Shown here in pieces: positions 1-12,033 of a stretch of 64,000 bases of DNA; within the stretch, counting starts at the first letter, position 1, and each line of letters begins with the position of its first letter. Source of the DNA: Mytilus trossulus (taxonomy: Eukaryota; Mollusca; Bivalvia; Mytilida; Mytilidae). Position numbers and translations under genes: made by a program. The notes beneath the pieces were generated by a model that saw only the letters and a list, made by a program, of their open reading frames with translations, ran no database searches and was not told where the DNA came from. The stretch spans positions 45,059,878 to 45,123,877 of the forward strand of contig NC_086386.1 in assembly GCF_036588685.1 (NCBI RefSeq), given 5' to 3'.

Positions 1-50
1 CATAAGTTGTGATGCTGAAATATGACACAATTTTGAATGAATAATAGTTA

Positions 51-290
51 TCAAAGGTACCAGGATTATAATTTAGTACGCCAGCCGTGCGTTTCGTCTA
101 CAGATGACACACCAGTGACGCTCATATCAAACTATTTATACAGCCAAACAAGTACAAAGTTGAGACCATTGAGGACCCAAAATTCCAAAAAAAATGTGCC
201 ATATGCGTCTTAGGTAATCTATGCCTGGGATTGGACAATCCTTAGTTTTTCGAAAAATTAAAGATTTTGTAAACCGCAAATTATAAAAGT
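51..290 (+). repeat. Interspersed repeat family R2
   Basis: Contains the block with TTTCGTCTACAGATGACA and GACGCTCATATCAAA that recurs near 12.5, 45, 51.1 and 53.3 kb, and inverted at 34.1, 44.9 and 49.3 kb. No coding sequence. Confidence 0.7.
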
Positions 291-720
291 CTTTTTAAAT
301 CAAATCATAATAAAAATGACCTGATAGAAGTACGTGGGACACCTGTTGTTTCATGGTTATCAGTCCTTTAATTCTTTCACGTTCTATAAGATTGAGAATG
401 GAAACTGGGAGTTTTTAAGAACAACCCGACCAACGAGTTGAAAACAGGCCAAGGCCACTCATAGATCTTCAACACTGGCGGTCGTCAGCAGGCCCCTAAA
501 TAAAAATGAGTACTAGTTCAACGAAAATGGACATCACACTAAACTCCGAAACATATAAATGGAAAAAAGGAACAACACACATTTAGTGCGAACATATATC
601 TTCCCGAAAACTACGAGCAACGTGTTTGTGAGATGTGGACCTATTTGTACTCTTCCAACTAAATTGCATTTTATTGCGCACATACTTATATAACAATAAC
701 ATATAAAAACAAGCACTAAC

Positions 721-1111
721 CTCTATCAAGTGAAACTTCTCCTTTTCTTATTTTTGATAATGTTTCAGAGTCCCTGTTTTGATTGTCCTCTCTCAACGAA
801 TTATCCTCTGCTGGTGCCGACTCTATGTTGAACTTTGACTTCATAATAAGTCTTCGAAGAACAGAAAAGGAGTTATCATGAATTTTTTGTAATCGTGTCA
901 CCTTGGAAAGTGTCATCTTCAGTTGTAAGATTTCGTTTTTCTGAGTCAAAACAACCATATTTAGGTCCTCGATCTCTTTGGTTTGCCTCAAAATAACTGA
1001 TTCGACCTTAGAAAGTCTTTCTTCATAACCATCTTGTTGTAATGAAATGTCCGCACATATGCCAAGAAAAGTGGCAAACAAAATTACAATTCCATGGATT
1101 TTTATAAACAT
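721..1111 (-). CDS. First exon of a C1q-domain protein gene (3' part off window)
   Basis: Read on the minus strand, the exon opens with ATG at 1111 and encodes MFIKIHGIVILFATFLGICA, a signal peptide, followed by about 110 residues with heptad-like spacing of Leu, Ile and Val (for example VESVILRQTKEIEDL), predicted to form a coiled coil for oligomerisation. It ends after 391 nt in phase 1 at a GTTAGT donor (GT at 720-719). Length and phase equal those of the complete paralogous first exon at 8061-7671. In that paralogue the next exon encodes a C1q domain, so this is very likely the 5' exon of another C1q-domain protein whose C1q exon lies left of position 1. In bivalves such proteins are mostly secreted haemolymph or haemocyte lectin-like molecules. 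The coding frame is intact. Confidence 0.8.
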
Positions 1112-1429
1112 TGCACTGATATTACCTTTTAGTACTTTTAAATCCGTCTACTGTGAATTGAAGATTATACAATTCTGTTCCAGTTAATATCAGAATTTGA
1201 CAGCATATACGTAGATAACACTTTACAACAATATGCAAGATAAAAGAAAGAAACCTAATTCACCACCCTTGTTTGTATTCATAATATTGCAAGTATAGTT
1301 GGTTTTAATGAATTAACATTATTGCGAACTTTGTATTTGTCCAATTAAAAATACAAGAGACAGTTCAAGTGCAGATGATCAAAAGTTGGTACACCTAATT
1401 ATAAAAGAGAGGTGACATATACCAGGACA

Positions 1430-1510
1430 TTCAAACTCATAAGTGGAAAAAAACCTGATATCGCCATGACTGAAAAAGAAAACGACAAACAGATAAACTA
1501 TAGTACATAT
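1430..1510 (+). repeat. Partial copy of repeat family R1
   Basis: Short match to R1 (CATGACTGAAAAAGAAAACGACAAACAG). The rest of 1112-2470 shows no gene or structured element that I can identify. Confidence 0.5.
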
Positions 1511-2476
1511 GTTCCGAGTACACAGTTACCGTCCCTTGATTTTCGTTGTCCACGTATATAGTCACTAGTGTGGACAGTGTGTCATTTGCCTATTTTTGTT
1601 ATACCCCTTCCAAATTTATTTCTTGATGTCTATTGCCTCAAATAGAAAAAAGGGTATAAAACTACATTGGGAAAAAATGATTCATGAATTTTAAAGTGAA
1701 GTAGTGATTTGGTCCACAAGGTTAAAAATTAGCATTTCGGAAGCTGTCTAAAGATTTCAGGACCCCCTAACATAAATTCTCCATATTTTGAGTTAGAGCC
1801 GATGAAGTTTTCTATAATTTTGAAATGATTTGTCCAAAAAGTAGTACAACACACTGTAAAATATTATTGAGAAAGCACAGGTAGGATTTTATTTATTTCC
1901 ATTTATTGTCTAAAGAAATGCACTACGAAATAATTGTATACTTGGACTATATAACACAATATTGAAGACTATAAACCAAATATTAATTTATAACAAAAAT
2001 GAGGTCTGGTTGAAGCGAGAAGAGGCGGATATATGTGGAAAACTTAACAGAATATTACGACACGCCAATTTCAAATAGACCAGGGATAAATGGAAGAAAG
2101 GGAGGATAAAAAATAAGAATAAGAAGTGTATTATTGCGAAAATATTCGATTAATACCTGATTTCTTGTTTTAAGTATAAATATCTATGATCCTACAAATC
2201 TGACATGTTTTTGAAACCGAAGATAAGACATTGTTATGTTAAAAACTGGCCTTAGGGCAGGAAAAAAAGTGACAATCAAGGATCTGAAAAACTAACATGA
2301 TTTAAAAAATATCGGACATACTAAGGTAACCCCTTCTTAACTTCCTATGGTATGAAGAAGAGGCAAAGCAACCTTTACCAAATCGTACTGTCAAGTAAGG
2401 ATCGATACATTCCATCATCTGCACGCTTTTAAAACGGCAAACTATACTTAATATAAAGTAAGAAGATGCTGCTTTT

Positions 2477-2745
2477 TATGCCCCACCTACGATAGTAGAG
2501 GGGCATTATGTTTTCTGGTCTGTGGGTCCGTTAGACCGTCCGTTCGTCCCGCTTCAGGTTAAAGCTTTTGATGAAGTTGAAGTCCAATCAACTTGAAACT
2601 TAGTACACATGTTCCCCATGATATGATCTTTCTAATTCTAATGCCAAATTAGAGTTTTTACCCCAATTTCACGGTCCACTGAACATAGGAAATGATAGTG
2701 CGAGTGGAGCATCCGTGTATTTGGGACACATTCCTGTTAACATGG
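2477..2745 (+). repeat. Interspersed repeat family R5 (ATGCCCCACCTACGATAGTA end)
   Basis: Begins with ATGCCCCACCTACGATAGTA; a second copy lies inverted at 29985-30295 in gene B intron 6. Both copies carry the same block around a TCAACTTGAAACTTAGTACA motif. Confidence 0.7.
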
Positions 2746-3127
2746 AAAACGAGAAGTCCATAAAAACTGCCAAGATTAAACTTCATTAACAAATGGAACG
2801 AGAGGAAAACAACTAATTTTCCTGACTTTTTACATACATATTTTGATGAAAACATGGTTATATAGCCAGCTAATCCGTAAATCTGTATGACAAGTGTTTA
2901 TTGATATAGACCAAATTGGGTGATCAACCCAAATAGACATAACAGGTTTTTGAGATAATAGCAGCCACAATTGATAACTATCGAATATGCCATTTCAAAT
3001 TAATGGAAAAAGTATATCCAGGGTAATAAGAAATGTGTAAAATAATGGGATGCATGACGAAAACAGAACCATTGAAAAATTGTCTAAAAGAAATATACCA
3101 CAATGCCTTTTAACATAAACATGGCTT

Positions 3128-3545
3128 TAAGCCCCAGTCACACTGTCACGTTTCAAGAGCTACGTTTTACTACGTTTTGAAAGCGTAGAGAAACGTGAAT
3201 ATACATAACGAAGCGTATCGAAACGTAATGATCCTTTATTCAAAACGGGACCTGCCACGTATGTTTTGAAAATTTAACAACAAACGTAGCGAAAATTGAA
3301 ACGTATTAGAAACCTAGTAAATACGTATCAAAGCTTAGCGGAACGTTACAAAACGTGTTTACTTCGTATCAAAATATATCAATGAGTGGTGGAAACGTGT
3401 GTCTACACGTACTTATACATAGCAAAAACGTGATAAGAACGTAGCACAAACCAAGTAAAATATAGCTTTCAAAATAACGGGACATTTTTATTCAAAACGT
3501 AGTTGAAACGTAGCAATTTAAAACGGAATAAAACGTGAAATTTAC
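3128..3545. repeat. Degenerate ACGT-rich tandem-like region
   Basis: About 420 bp packed with variants of AAACGTAGC, AACGTA and ACGTGT, far more CpG than the flanks. The units are irregular in spacing and not coding. Confidence 0.6.
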
Positions 3546-3644
3546 ATATGCTATAAATTTATTACTTGGCAGACCATACGGTATATTTTGTTAATATTGA
3601 AAAAAAGGTAAAACATGATACACAGAGGAAATATAGTGATCAGT

Positions 3645-4270
3645 ATGCTGGAGTTTCATAATGACAACATTTTTGTTGAATTTTGCGGTAGACTTTTTCA
3701 ACAAATTGTCAGCATTCCTATAGGAACGGACTGAGCGCCTCTTCTTGCCTCATGAATTTCATATGGATTTGAGTTCCCAAATACCTTGTTAAAAGCACGA
3801 ACATAAATGAAGCCAGGTCATTTAATTTCACATTCAGATATATTGATGATGTTCTTTCCGTTAACAACTCAGACTTTTCTGCTTTGGTTCAATTAATACA
3901 AACCCTAGAACTTGAAACTAAAGAAACAACAAACACCGTCTCCTCCTTGTTTTTATACCTCGAATTTGACATACACAGTCATCTTATTACCAGAATTAAT
4001 GACTAACGAGATGATTTTAATTTTGAAATTATCAATCTCCCCCACCTTCATAGCAATTTATCAACTTCACCTGCATGTGGAATATACATTTGTCCAACAT
4101 ATTCAAGAGCGAACAGTAACTACTCAGACTGTGTAAAACGTCACCGGTATATGAACAGAACGTTGATGAACCAAGGGTTTTTAAAAAAAACTTCGCGTCC
4201 TTTTCTAAAAAAGTTCATTTGAAGGTACCAAGACCTTCTTGATAAATATTCCGTATCAACTTCACAAATA
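3645..4270 (+). mobile_element. Decayed Penelope-like reverse transcriptase fragment
   Basis: Scattered reading frames keep RT motifs in order: VSIPIGT near 3705, FRYIDDVLSV around 3830-3870 (the YIDD catalytic box), a LYLEFDIH segment and RINDKRDDFNF near 4000. Frameshifts and stops separate them. The motif order matches the Penelope-like elements of bivalves. It is an inactive 5'-truncated remnant. Confidence 0.7.
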
Positions 4271-4889
4271 ATACACTTTGGTCTTGAATTATAGATTATT
4301 GGTACTGACGAAGTTTTTCATTTTAATAACGTGTTGAAGTATTCTTTGGTTTATAATATTACTTTAACCGTTTAGTCTGTTTTTGATTGTATCCATTTTA
4401 AGTGGCTATGTACTTATACATCCTGTGATATTGTTCTATGAATACTTTTGTGTTCTTGTCTTTCTTTTTTTCTAATATGCCTTTAAGTGTTTCTTTTTAA
4501 CGTGACGTGTCTCTGTACTTTTACATCCTGTAATTGTTTTATCCTTTTGGAATTTTCATCTGAGTTCAGTATTTTTGTGATTTTACTTTTGATCAAGCGT
4601 TTGTTCTCCTAAAATTTGTCAGTGAAAAATCAATGAATTTAAACTTTTAGTATGTGCAATGTTTGTGCGACACTCTTTGTATAGTCTATTGTCTTTGTCT
4701 ATTCTAATTAGAATTTTGATTCACCAACCCAGTATTCAGCACTTTTGTGTTGGCATGAAATATCATTCAATCATATGGTTATTTTCTGTAAATTAACTGT
4801 TGACAAAAAAATACTACTTTTTCTACAACCACAACATAGATTGGACTTATTTAGCCCAACCTTTCGTAATTTTAATTAATCAATTTAGT

Positions 4890-5130
4890 TCTTCTTCCAT
4901 TTGTTCTGATTCGAGCGAAACCAGTGAGTATAAAGAAAGGCAACAGTAGTATACCGCTGTTCGAAACTCGTAAATCGATTGATAAAACAAACCCGGGTGG
5001 CAAACTAAAACTGAAGAAAACGCATCAAATATAAGAGGAGAACAACATTTAAATTTAACACACACAGAAACGAGCTAAGCATTAGACAAAATGCATACGA
5101 TGTAGACGAAACCTGGCATATCAAATTATA
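4890..5130 (+). repeat. Interspersed repeat family R3
   Basis: Contains AGTATACCGCTGTTCGAAAC and a downstream AACCCGGGT block. Further copies: 22735-22960, 51250-51470 and 51870-52130 (plus); 9880-10130, 38070-38320, 46250-46470 and 62925-63140 (inverted). The short hydrophobic ORFs in these places belong to the repeat. Confidence 0.75.
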
Positions 5131-5522
5131 AGTGGGGTATCTTTGATGAACCAATTTAACTAGAAACATCGTGTGCGTTTGTCTCAAGATTTTATTTGTA
5201 TTGAGAAAATCGGATGAATTGATTGCAAATCTATTGTGGACAATGTAGAGTTGGAAACTTTGCGTGGACAACTGTGTATTGTTGATGATCGCATGGTGCG
5301 GTATAAATGATTTTTAGTTTTTTTCTGTCATTTAGTTGCTCTCTCAATGATATATACCACACATCTTTTTCCCCTCATTATAAGAAAAGACATTATTCTA
5401 TGTTCTTGAAAGTTAACAAATGTTGATTTTATTACAAGAACACAAAGCTTCACATGCGCGATGTTTGTTCCGACAGATCGTGGGTTGGCGTTTAACATAA
5501 GCTATTTATCAAGTGTAGTAAT

Positions 5523-5528
5523 TTTATT
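5523..5528 (-). terminator. Polyadenylation signal of the C1q gene
   Basis: AATAAA on the minus strand, seven bases past the stop codon. A second AATAAA occurs about 100 bp further on, so the exact cleavage site is uncertain. Confidence 0.55.
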
Positions 5529-5534
5529 AAATTT

Positions 5535-5989
5535 TCAAAGCGATGAAATCAGCCATCCAGCAAAATACGGGCCACCATGAATACCGCTCAAAATGAGACC
5601 AGTAGGTGTTACGGTAGAGTGGGTTCTAACATACACAGCATCTCCAATATTTAACACGATTACGATACTTCCGGTCGAAAATTGACCAGAACATCCATTT
5701 TGGACGTTGACATGGATTGTTCCCTCGACCTGGTCGTTTTTCATGATTTCGAATGTTCCATATGTATTACAAGGCATTCGCAATGCGTAGATAAATCCGT
5801 ATGCTCCATGAATCGGAGCAGTGAAAACTCCTGTGAAATGATTATAACTGTTGTGAATATTGGTTTTAACTAAATCAAATGCTATAGTATGGTGCGGTCC
5901 CGGGTTCAATTCACTGTGACTCATTAGTGCATAGAATGCAACAGTTCGAATGTCTGGTGCTGAAGTCGCCACGTTTAGAAGTCTCGATG
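5535..5989 (-). CDS. Exon 2 of the complete C1q gene (C1q domain)
   Basis: The acceptor is TTGTATTCCAG. Two bases complete an Ala codon, followed by SRLLNVATSAPDIR and the whole C1q domain, ending at a stop at 5535-5537. The exon is 455 nt and entirely open. Confidence 0.88.
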
Positions 5990-8061
5990 CTGGAATACAA
6001 AGAGTTGGTTAAATCAATTGAAATAACAATACATTAGTAAATTTAGATAGAATTGCATGAGTTATTTAAACGGAAAAAATGAAGTTTTAGTAAAATGATG
6101 AATACAAAAAGTTGTTGTTGATTGTTGCTGTGTTACATATTTGTTTTTGTTCATTTTTTGTACTAAAATTAAGCTGTTAGTTTTCTCTTTGAATAGTTTT
6201 TCATTTGTCATCTCAGTGACTTTTATAGCTGACTATGCGGTATGGGCTTTGTTCATTATTGAAGCCCATACGGTGAGCTTTATGTGTTAATTATGTGTCA
6301 CTTGGTCTCTTGTGAAGAATTATTCCATTGGCAATCATAGCACGTCTTTTTTAATTCAGAACGAAAAAAAAACAAGTAATTTATCCATTTGCTCATTACG
6401 TTGAGTCTTGAAATATGTAAAGGATTTGAGGACATATTTATATATAATTATATAAAAAAGGGCGAAAAGTTACCAGAATGACAGTCAAACTCGCAGATCG
6501 AAAATAAACTTACAACGCCATGGCTAAAAATGATAAAGACAAACAGGCAACCTAAAGTACACAAAAATAACTTAGGAAAATAAAAACAAACACGAACCCA
6601 ACAAAGACTAAGATCGATATCAGGTACTCCGGAAGGGTAAGCACATCCTGCTCTACATGTAGCACCCGTCATGTTGCTAATCTTATAACAAACCCGATAA
6701 GTAGTCTAATTTGGTAGGTCACGTTCATGAAAAGGGAAAGGTATTGTAGTTACGACGTAAGGAACATATCCGATATCATCTATGAAACTATTATTCAATA
6801 ACGGTCACCCAACTTGTAAAGGCGTCCATTAAATTTACAAATGGATAATTTCAACCTAATTATTTGGAACGCTTGGTTTAATAGGTTCCCTGTGAGCAGC
6901 AATCATCTATCAGGAAAATCATGATAGGAAATACAAGTTAGGGAATATCGTATCAATTGGGAGATATATACTCGGTATGGAGGAACTGCTGGAATGTTGC
7001 AACAGAGAAATGGAAAGTTCACAATTGGACAGCTGAAATCATCTCTTTTGTCGTAAAGTTTTGATTTCAACCGACCCTCATCGTCAATTTCTAAATGTAA
7101 GTCAAGATATGAGGCTGACTAAACTGTATCTATAGTATTCTTTATCTCTAGTTCGTTGGGATAGATGCGTTCAACATAGTCACCAAATTTTGAATTATTT
7201 AGTGAGAGAAAATCATCTGTATAGCGGGAAGTAACATTAAAGGATATTGCTTACTTCTTATCTTTATCATAAAAAGTTCCCGTATGAAGTCAACTTCATA
7301 ATAGTAGGAAACAAGTCGGCAAGAATATGGACACAATTGGTTCCCATTGGAATGCTGACAGTCTGTTGAAAAATACGTCATCAAAACGTAAGAAATATGT
7401 TGTCATCCAAAAAATATACTGACCTAAATGTCACTCAGTTACTATAACTGGTCTCTGTATTAGCATTTTAAAAACTTTTGTGGATCCCAAGGTTGTGTCA
7501 TAATGATGCTTGGTGAAATAACATTCATCAAGTGACATAGAAATATCAACAAAGATACAAGCTCTAAACAATGAATGCCAAGTTTCTGTTATTTATATAA
7601 AATAAATTATTTAATAAAAATACATATACAATGAAATAAAAAAAAATATAAAAAGGAAAACAGCACTGACCTCGGTTAATTGAAACTTCACTCGTTACTA
7701 TTTCTGAAATTCGTTTTAAGTTCTTGTCTTGATTGTCCCTTTTCAGCATAGTATTTTCTTCTGTTGTCGATTGCAAGTTTATCTTTGGCTTCATTATGAG
7801 TCGTCGTAGAAATGAAATGGATTTGTCATGAATTCCTTGTAACTGTTTGACCTTGGAAAGTGTCACCTTCAATTGGGTTATTTCATTCCTTTGAGTCTGA
7901 ACAACCAATTTGAGGTCTTCAATCTCGTTTGATTGCTTCACAAGAACTGTCTCAACCAGGTTCAGTCTCTCTTCATACCGATTTTGTTGCAACGTGGTGT
8001 CTGCACGTACATCAAGAAATGTGTCATAGAAAACTATAATCCAAAGAATTTTTATGAACAT
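5535..8061 (-). CDS. Complete two-exon secreted coiled-coil C1q-domain protein
   Basis: Exon 1 is 8061-7671 and exon 2 is 5989-5535; the intron (5990-7670) has a GTCAGT donor and a TTGTATTCCAG acceptor, and the joint is phase 1. The product is 281 aa: signal peptide (1 to about 20), coiled coil (about 25-110), linker, then a C1q domain (about 145-281). Visible C1q hallmarks are VAFYALMS, a FDLVKTN segment, FTGVFTAPIHGAYGF, a GDAVYVR strand and the closing GGPYFAGWLI. An in-frame upstream ATG (8088) would add nine residues; I chose 8061 because the two paralogues start at the same MFIKI. An AATAAA lies just after the stop and a TATA-like box upstream. Family knowledge suggests a trimeric, secreted pattern-recognition protein; the ligand cannot be read from sequence. 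The intron holds a decayed Penelope-like fragment and an interspersed repeat. Confidence 0.88.
6195..6350 (+). repeat. Interspersed repeat family R9
   Basis: Block with GCTGACTATGCGGTATGGG, shared with 31085-31235 and, more diverged, 26405-26495. In the C1q intron. Confidence 0.6.
6460..6690 (-). repeat. Interspersed repeat family R1
   Basis: Shares blocks GCCATGGCTAAAAATGA and AGGTACTCCGGAAGGGTAAG with copies at 18667-18915 and 44425-44690 (same orientation) and 35310-35575, 41640-41850 and 56965-57160 (opposite); a decayed copy is at 39010-39195. Confidence 0.75.
6900..7560 (-). mobile_element. Decayed Penelope-like reverse transcriptase fragment in the C1q intron
   Basis: On the minus strand TVSIPMGTNC (near 7350), a damaged DDF box followed by LSLNNSKFGDYVERIYP (near 7150-7200), ELEIK, YLDLHLEIDDEGRLK and PIVNFPFLCCNIPA (near 7000) occur in the Penelope-like RT order, interrupted by frameshifts and stops. 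It lies in the intron of the intact C1q gene in the same orientation and is not functional. Confidence 0.75.
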
Positions 8062-8088
8062 TGTACTGATGCCGTTTCTAAACTCCAT
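7671..8088 (-). CDS. Exon 1 of the complete C1q gene (signal peptide and coiled coil)
   Basis: The coding part runs from 8061, or from the alternative upstream ATG at 8088. It encodes the signal peptide and a coiled coil rich in VETVLVKQ-type heptads and ends at a GTCAGT donor in phase 1. Confidence 0.85.
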
Positions 8089-8167
8089 AACACCTTGAAA
8101 GACGTCGTATTATAGATAAAACTACAAATTAGTTTAAAGATTTGACAAAAGATAAGAATAAACGCCT

Positions 8168-8178
8168 TTTATCATTAT
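8168..8178 (-). promoter_or_regulatory. TATA-like box upstream of the C1q gene
   Basis: On the minus strand TTATATAATGAT occurs about 110 bp upstream of the ATG. The same block is conserved upstream of the decayed first-exon copy at about 8677-8688, which supports it being the ancestral core promoter. Confidence 0.45.
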
Positions 8179-8309
8179 ATAAGACAATCGAAATGAATGT
8201 ATGCAATGACTCTTATCTGTAGTCATGTTTACATATTTCTTTTTTTAAAAGGCTACACTTTTTGTTTTAAATAACATTATACAGATTCCATATATTATGA
8301 TTTTTTGTA

Positions 8310-8563
8310 GAACCGAAATGGATTTGTCATGAATTCCTTGAAATTGTTTGACCTTTGAAAGTGTCATCTTCAATTGAGTTATTTCATTTTTCTGAGTCTG
8401 AACATTTTTGTTTTATGTCTTCTATCTTGTTGGATTGCTTCACAAGAACTGTCTCAACCAAGTTCAGTCTCTCATCATACCGATTTTGTTGCAATGTGGT
8501 GTCTGCACATATGCCAAGAAATGTGGCATAGAAATTCATTATCCTAAGGATTTTTATGAACAT
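8310..8563 (-). pseudogene. Decayed, truncated copy of the C1q gene first exon
   Basis: Starting at ATG 8563 the frame encodes MFIKILRIMNFYATFLGICA and the beginning of the coiled coil, closely matching the intact exon 500 bp downstream. A one-base insertion around 8403-8420 then shifts the frame into a stop. Homology ends near 8310, before the part corresponding to the exon 3' end and its splice donor. No C1q exon lies between this copy and the intact gene, so it is a partial tandem duplicate that has lost coding capacity. Confidence 0.8.
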
Positions 8564-9618
8564 TGTACTTGAACCGCTTTCAAACTATCTGAACAAATTG
8601 AAACACGTCGCAATATAGATAAACCTGCACGTAAGTAAAAAGGTTTGACAATAGATAATAATAGGTGCCTTTTATCATTATATAAGACAGACGAAATGGA
8701 TTCATACATTACAGTGACGCTTGTTGCAGACATTTTCACATATTTCTTTCTTTACAAAGGTACACTTTTTGTTTTAATGAACAAATGAAGATACCGCCTA
8801 TTGAACTGCAAGAGAAGTGATGAAACAATGATTTTGGTTAAATTGTGGTTTCGTTCTAAGGTGCTGTCCTCGATTTCAAATTGCGACGTATTCTATCATA
8901 AGATAGGTCCAATAAGTCAAACAAAATCTAAAAATTATTGGCATTCGCTGCTTCTGTTATATATCTGTATTGTATGGTCGTATGTGTTTTGTAGTTTAGT
9001 CGTGAGAGTTGTGTCCCTTTGTATGATTATGATGCATATTTGTCATGTGATGTTATCTGTCTCTTTGAAATAAACGTGCTATGGAAATGGATGTGTTTTT
9101 ATTGCTCTTTAGCAAATATAACTTTAGCAGCATAGGGAGGCAAGTATATGTCCCCCTCATGTACGTAATACTTCTATCGAAACACGTGTCATTCAGGAGT
9201 ATCACGTTGAAACATTTGACCAACCGTGTCGTTCTAGTTCAAATAATGATAATATTTTCTTAACATGATATTGTGATAAAAATTTCTATAAAACTATGAA
9301 ATTTAAAACAACACATTGTGGAAAGTTCATATATAAAGGTTCCGAGGAGACAAATGTAAAACAATTCAAACATATTGTATCAAATGAAAACACCCGAGCC
9401 TGGTTTCACAGTATAAGCGCGAACGTTTTCATCATTTATTGCGTATTATCCACGCACTCTTTTCACAGGGTAACGATATGAAAATTTGAATAATAACAAC
9501 GTGAGTCTATCATTCTTAAAATAACGTATTGTAAGATGGGACATTTTATTCTTTAATCATGAATGATTTTATTTATTACAAACACTTCAATCTTTTTATA
9601 CTATTTCTGATGATGCTC

Positions 9619-9750
9619 TTAATTGCTTTTCGCGGTTGTGTGTTTTCTCAAGACACTATTTTCTGATAGTGCCGACTCTAAGTTGGGTTTTAGGTTTAAA
9701 ATGAGTTGTCTTAGAACACACAGGAAATTATCATGTATACCTTGTAGTCT
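9619..9750 (-). pseudogene. Remnant of a C1q-gene first exon fused to a repeat
   Basis: The minus strand encodes a stretch matching the distal half of the 721-1111 exon (GIHDN, LRQLI, NLESA, LRK in order) and then a stop at 9619-9621. Homology stops abruptly at about 9750, where the sequence becomes part of an interspersed repeat (the block seen again near 12750 and 49490). There is no start codon, signal peptide or splice donor. Confidence 0.7.
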
Positions 9751-9879
9751 GTGTTGACTTGAGTTATCAATGATATTTTCATAATTATAAAGTCACTGTT
9801 AAAAAATTGATTCATGTTCTTGTCTCGAGTCAGTGACTTTGCTAGCGCATGACTTTCAGTTCAATCTATATGTTAAATG

Positions 9880-10130
9880 CTACAAAACCAGGTTCAATCC
9901 ACCATTTTTTTTCTTAAAATGCCTTGTACCAAGTCAGGAAAATGGCCATTGTTATATTATAGTTCCTTTCTGTGTGTGTTACATCTTAATGATGTGTTGT
10001 TGTTGTGTTGTAGTTATCCTCTTATATTTGTTGTGGTTCCCTCAGTTCTAGTTTGTAACCCGGATTTGTTTATCAATTGTTTTATGAATTTCGAACAGCG
10101 GTATACTACTGTTGCCTTTATTCAAATGAG
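9880..10130 (-). repeat. R3 repeat copy
   Basis: Inverted copy relative to 4890-5130. Positions 10130-12030 hold no gene; the sequence is AT-rich with a partial R4 copy near 11590-11720. Confidence 0.65.
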
Positions 10131-12033
10131 TCTTTTATATTTCCCTGTATCTTTTGAAATTTTCAAGACTGATTTCGAATTATTAACTTCTATTTGAAAT
10201 CGGTTTCTGTTCTCTCTTTTTTTTTTATTATAGAAATAGAATGTTGGTTTTTTTATAAATTGGACATATAACTCTTTGAACTACACATCGTTAAGGACTA
10301 CAACCATGAATTATGTAAGAGTAAGATCACCATGGAGTTATTACAAACTTTAAACACTACATTTATATCTTTGACGATTCATGCAGAAAATATTGTTTTT
10401 TTTTAATTGTATCATTTCTTCCACTTTTCACAATTTTCTGTTTCCAAATTCTATATGAAAAGATTGTATGATTAATATACATTACAAAAACGCCTTGAAC
10501 TACCAAGTCAGAAATATTACAGTAGTTATCCTTCCGTTTGATTTTTCCATTCTTTCATACTTTCCGTTTTCAATTTTCATCGGAGTTCGGTAATTTTGTT
10601 ATTTTACTTAAAGATAAAGATAAAAATTTAAAAAAGCAATTTAAATATCAAAGAGGATATTAAAATTGGTATGATGCTGACCATTTGTATCATTAAAATA
10701 TCTTTCGTGCTTGCATATTTGTATGAAATTCAGTATTCGTCGTTCTCAAAATTATCTTACATTCTGGCATTTTAGTATGAAATTCAAGAGGTTTTTTTTC
10801 TCAAAATTCGTTACATATTTGAATAATGGTATGGTGTTGAGGATTTGTCGTAATTCCCGAAAAATTGTTTATATAAATTCTTGCAAATTCATGTGCTTAT
10901 CACACGTATTTTATTCTTAGTTTTACTGTACAATTGTTTGTTGATTATTCATTTGTGAAAAGCACTGTTCCATCTTAATAAATAACTAAAATACTGACGC
11001 GAAAAAAAAGCTTTTCCATCGCCGGTGAATGCTACAAGAAATGAACAGTTTTAGCTGTTGTGTGTTGAATAGTTACCTCAAAATATCAATATTGGCTCCA
11101 TTCAGAGTGTCAGCAAATCATTATTGAACAAATGAGTTTGTCCGTAATTTGCCATTCTAAAAAAACTTTGGATTTACTTCTGATGTATATGCAAGAGTTA
11201 AACCAGTTTTTTTTCATTGTGTTTAAAATTTCTCCAAGAATTTCTGTAATGTTATATAACAAGATATCATTGATTCACGTGCTCGTAGCCAAAGTCTTTG
11301 AAGTGGTTCCCCCCTTTTATGTTGTATAATAAAATCTCAAACGAAATTACTGAAAACGGGCCGAAAAGCCCTCATCTTACATCAATCGTGTAAATAACAT
11401 GCATGAATATTGACTTGAACAATAAAATAACATATATATCACAATTGTAGCCATACAAATACTATATAAACACGCAAATGTATAATCCTAAATGAAACTT
11501 ATGGTAATTTTAAGGACATTTTAAAATAATTAATGTACAAGAAGAATGGAGAGGTAAAAACTATAAACATAGTTTAAATCCTGCTACATAGCCAAACCAG
11601 GTTTAATCTACTATTATCTACATAAGAAAATGCCTGTACAAAATGAGAAATATGACAGTTGTTTTCCCATTCGTTTGATGAGTTTGAGCTGTTGATTTTG
11701 TCATTTGCTTAAGACTCCGTTTTAGAAAAAGTCTAAGACCTTTGACTAATGGGCCATTTTAAAATGGAATGCATCTATTTTGTCTAAAGAAATTGCAGAA
11801 TAGCGTCCACACTACTTAGCTAATTTTGACAACTAAGACTGATTTGGCAATACGTATGTCTTATAAACAACCGGTGTTGCTAAAAAAAAACATCAGTTAT
11901 GTTGTAAACAAACATTTTGTACCAAATATCTATAAATTAAAAATGTAACTAAAGCACCCATCGTACTATTAAAATCTTGCTTCAGAAAATCAAACATTTT
12001 TGTTAACAAGATTAACATAATGCTGGAATTGTC

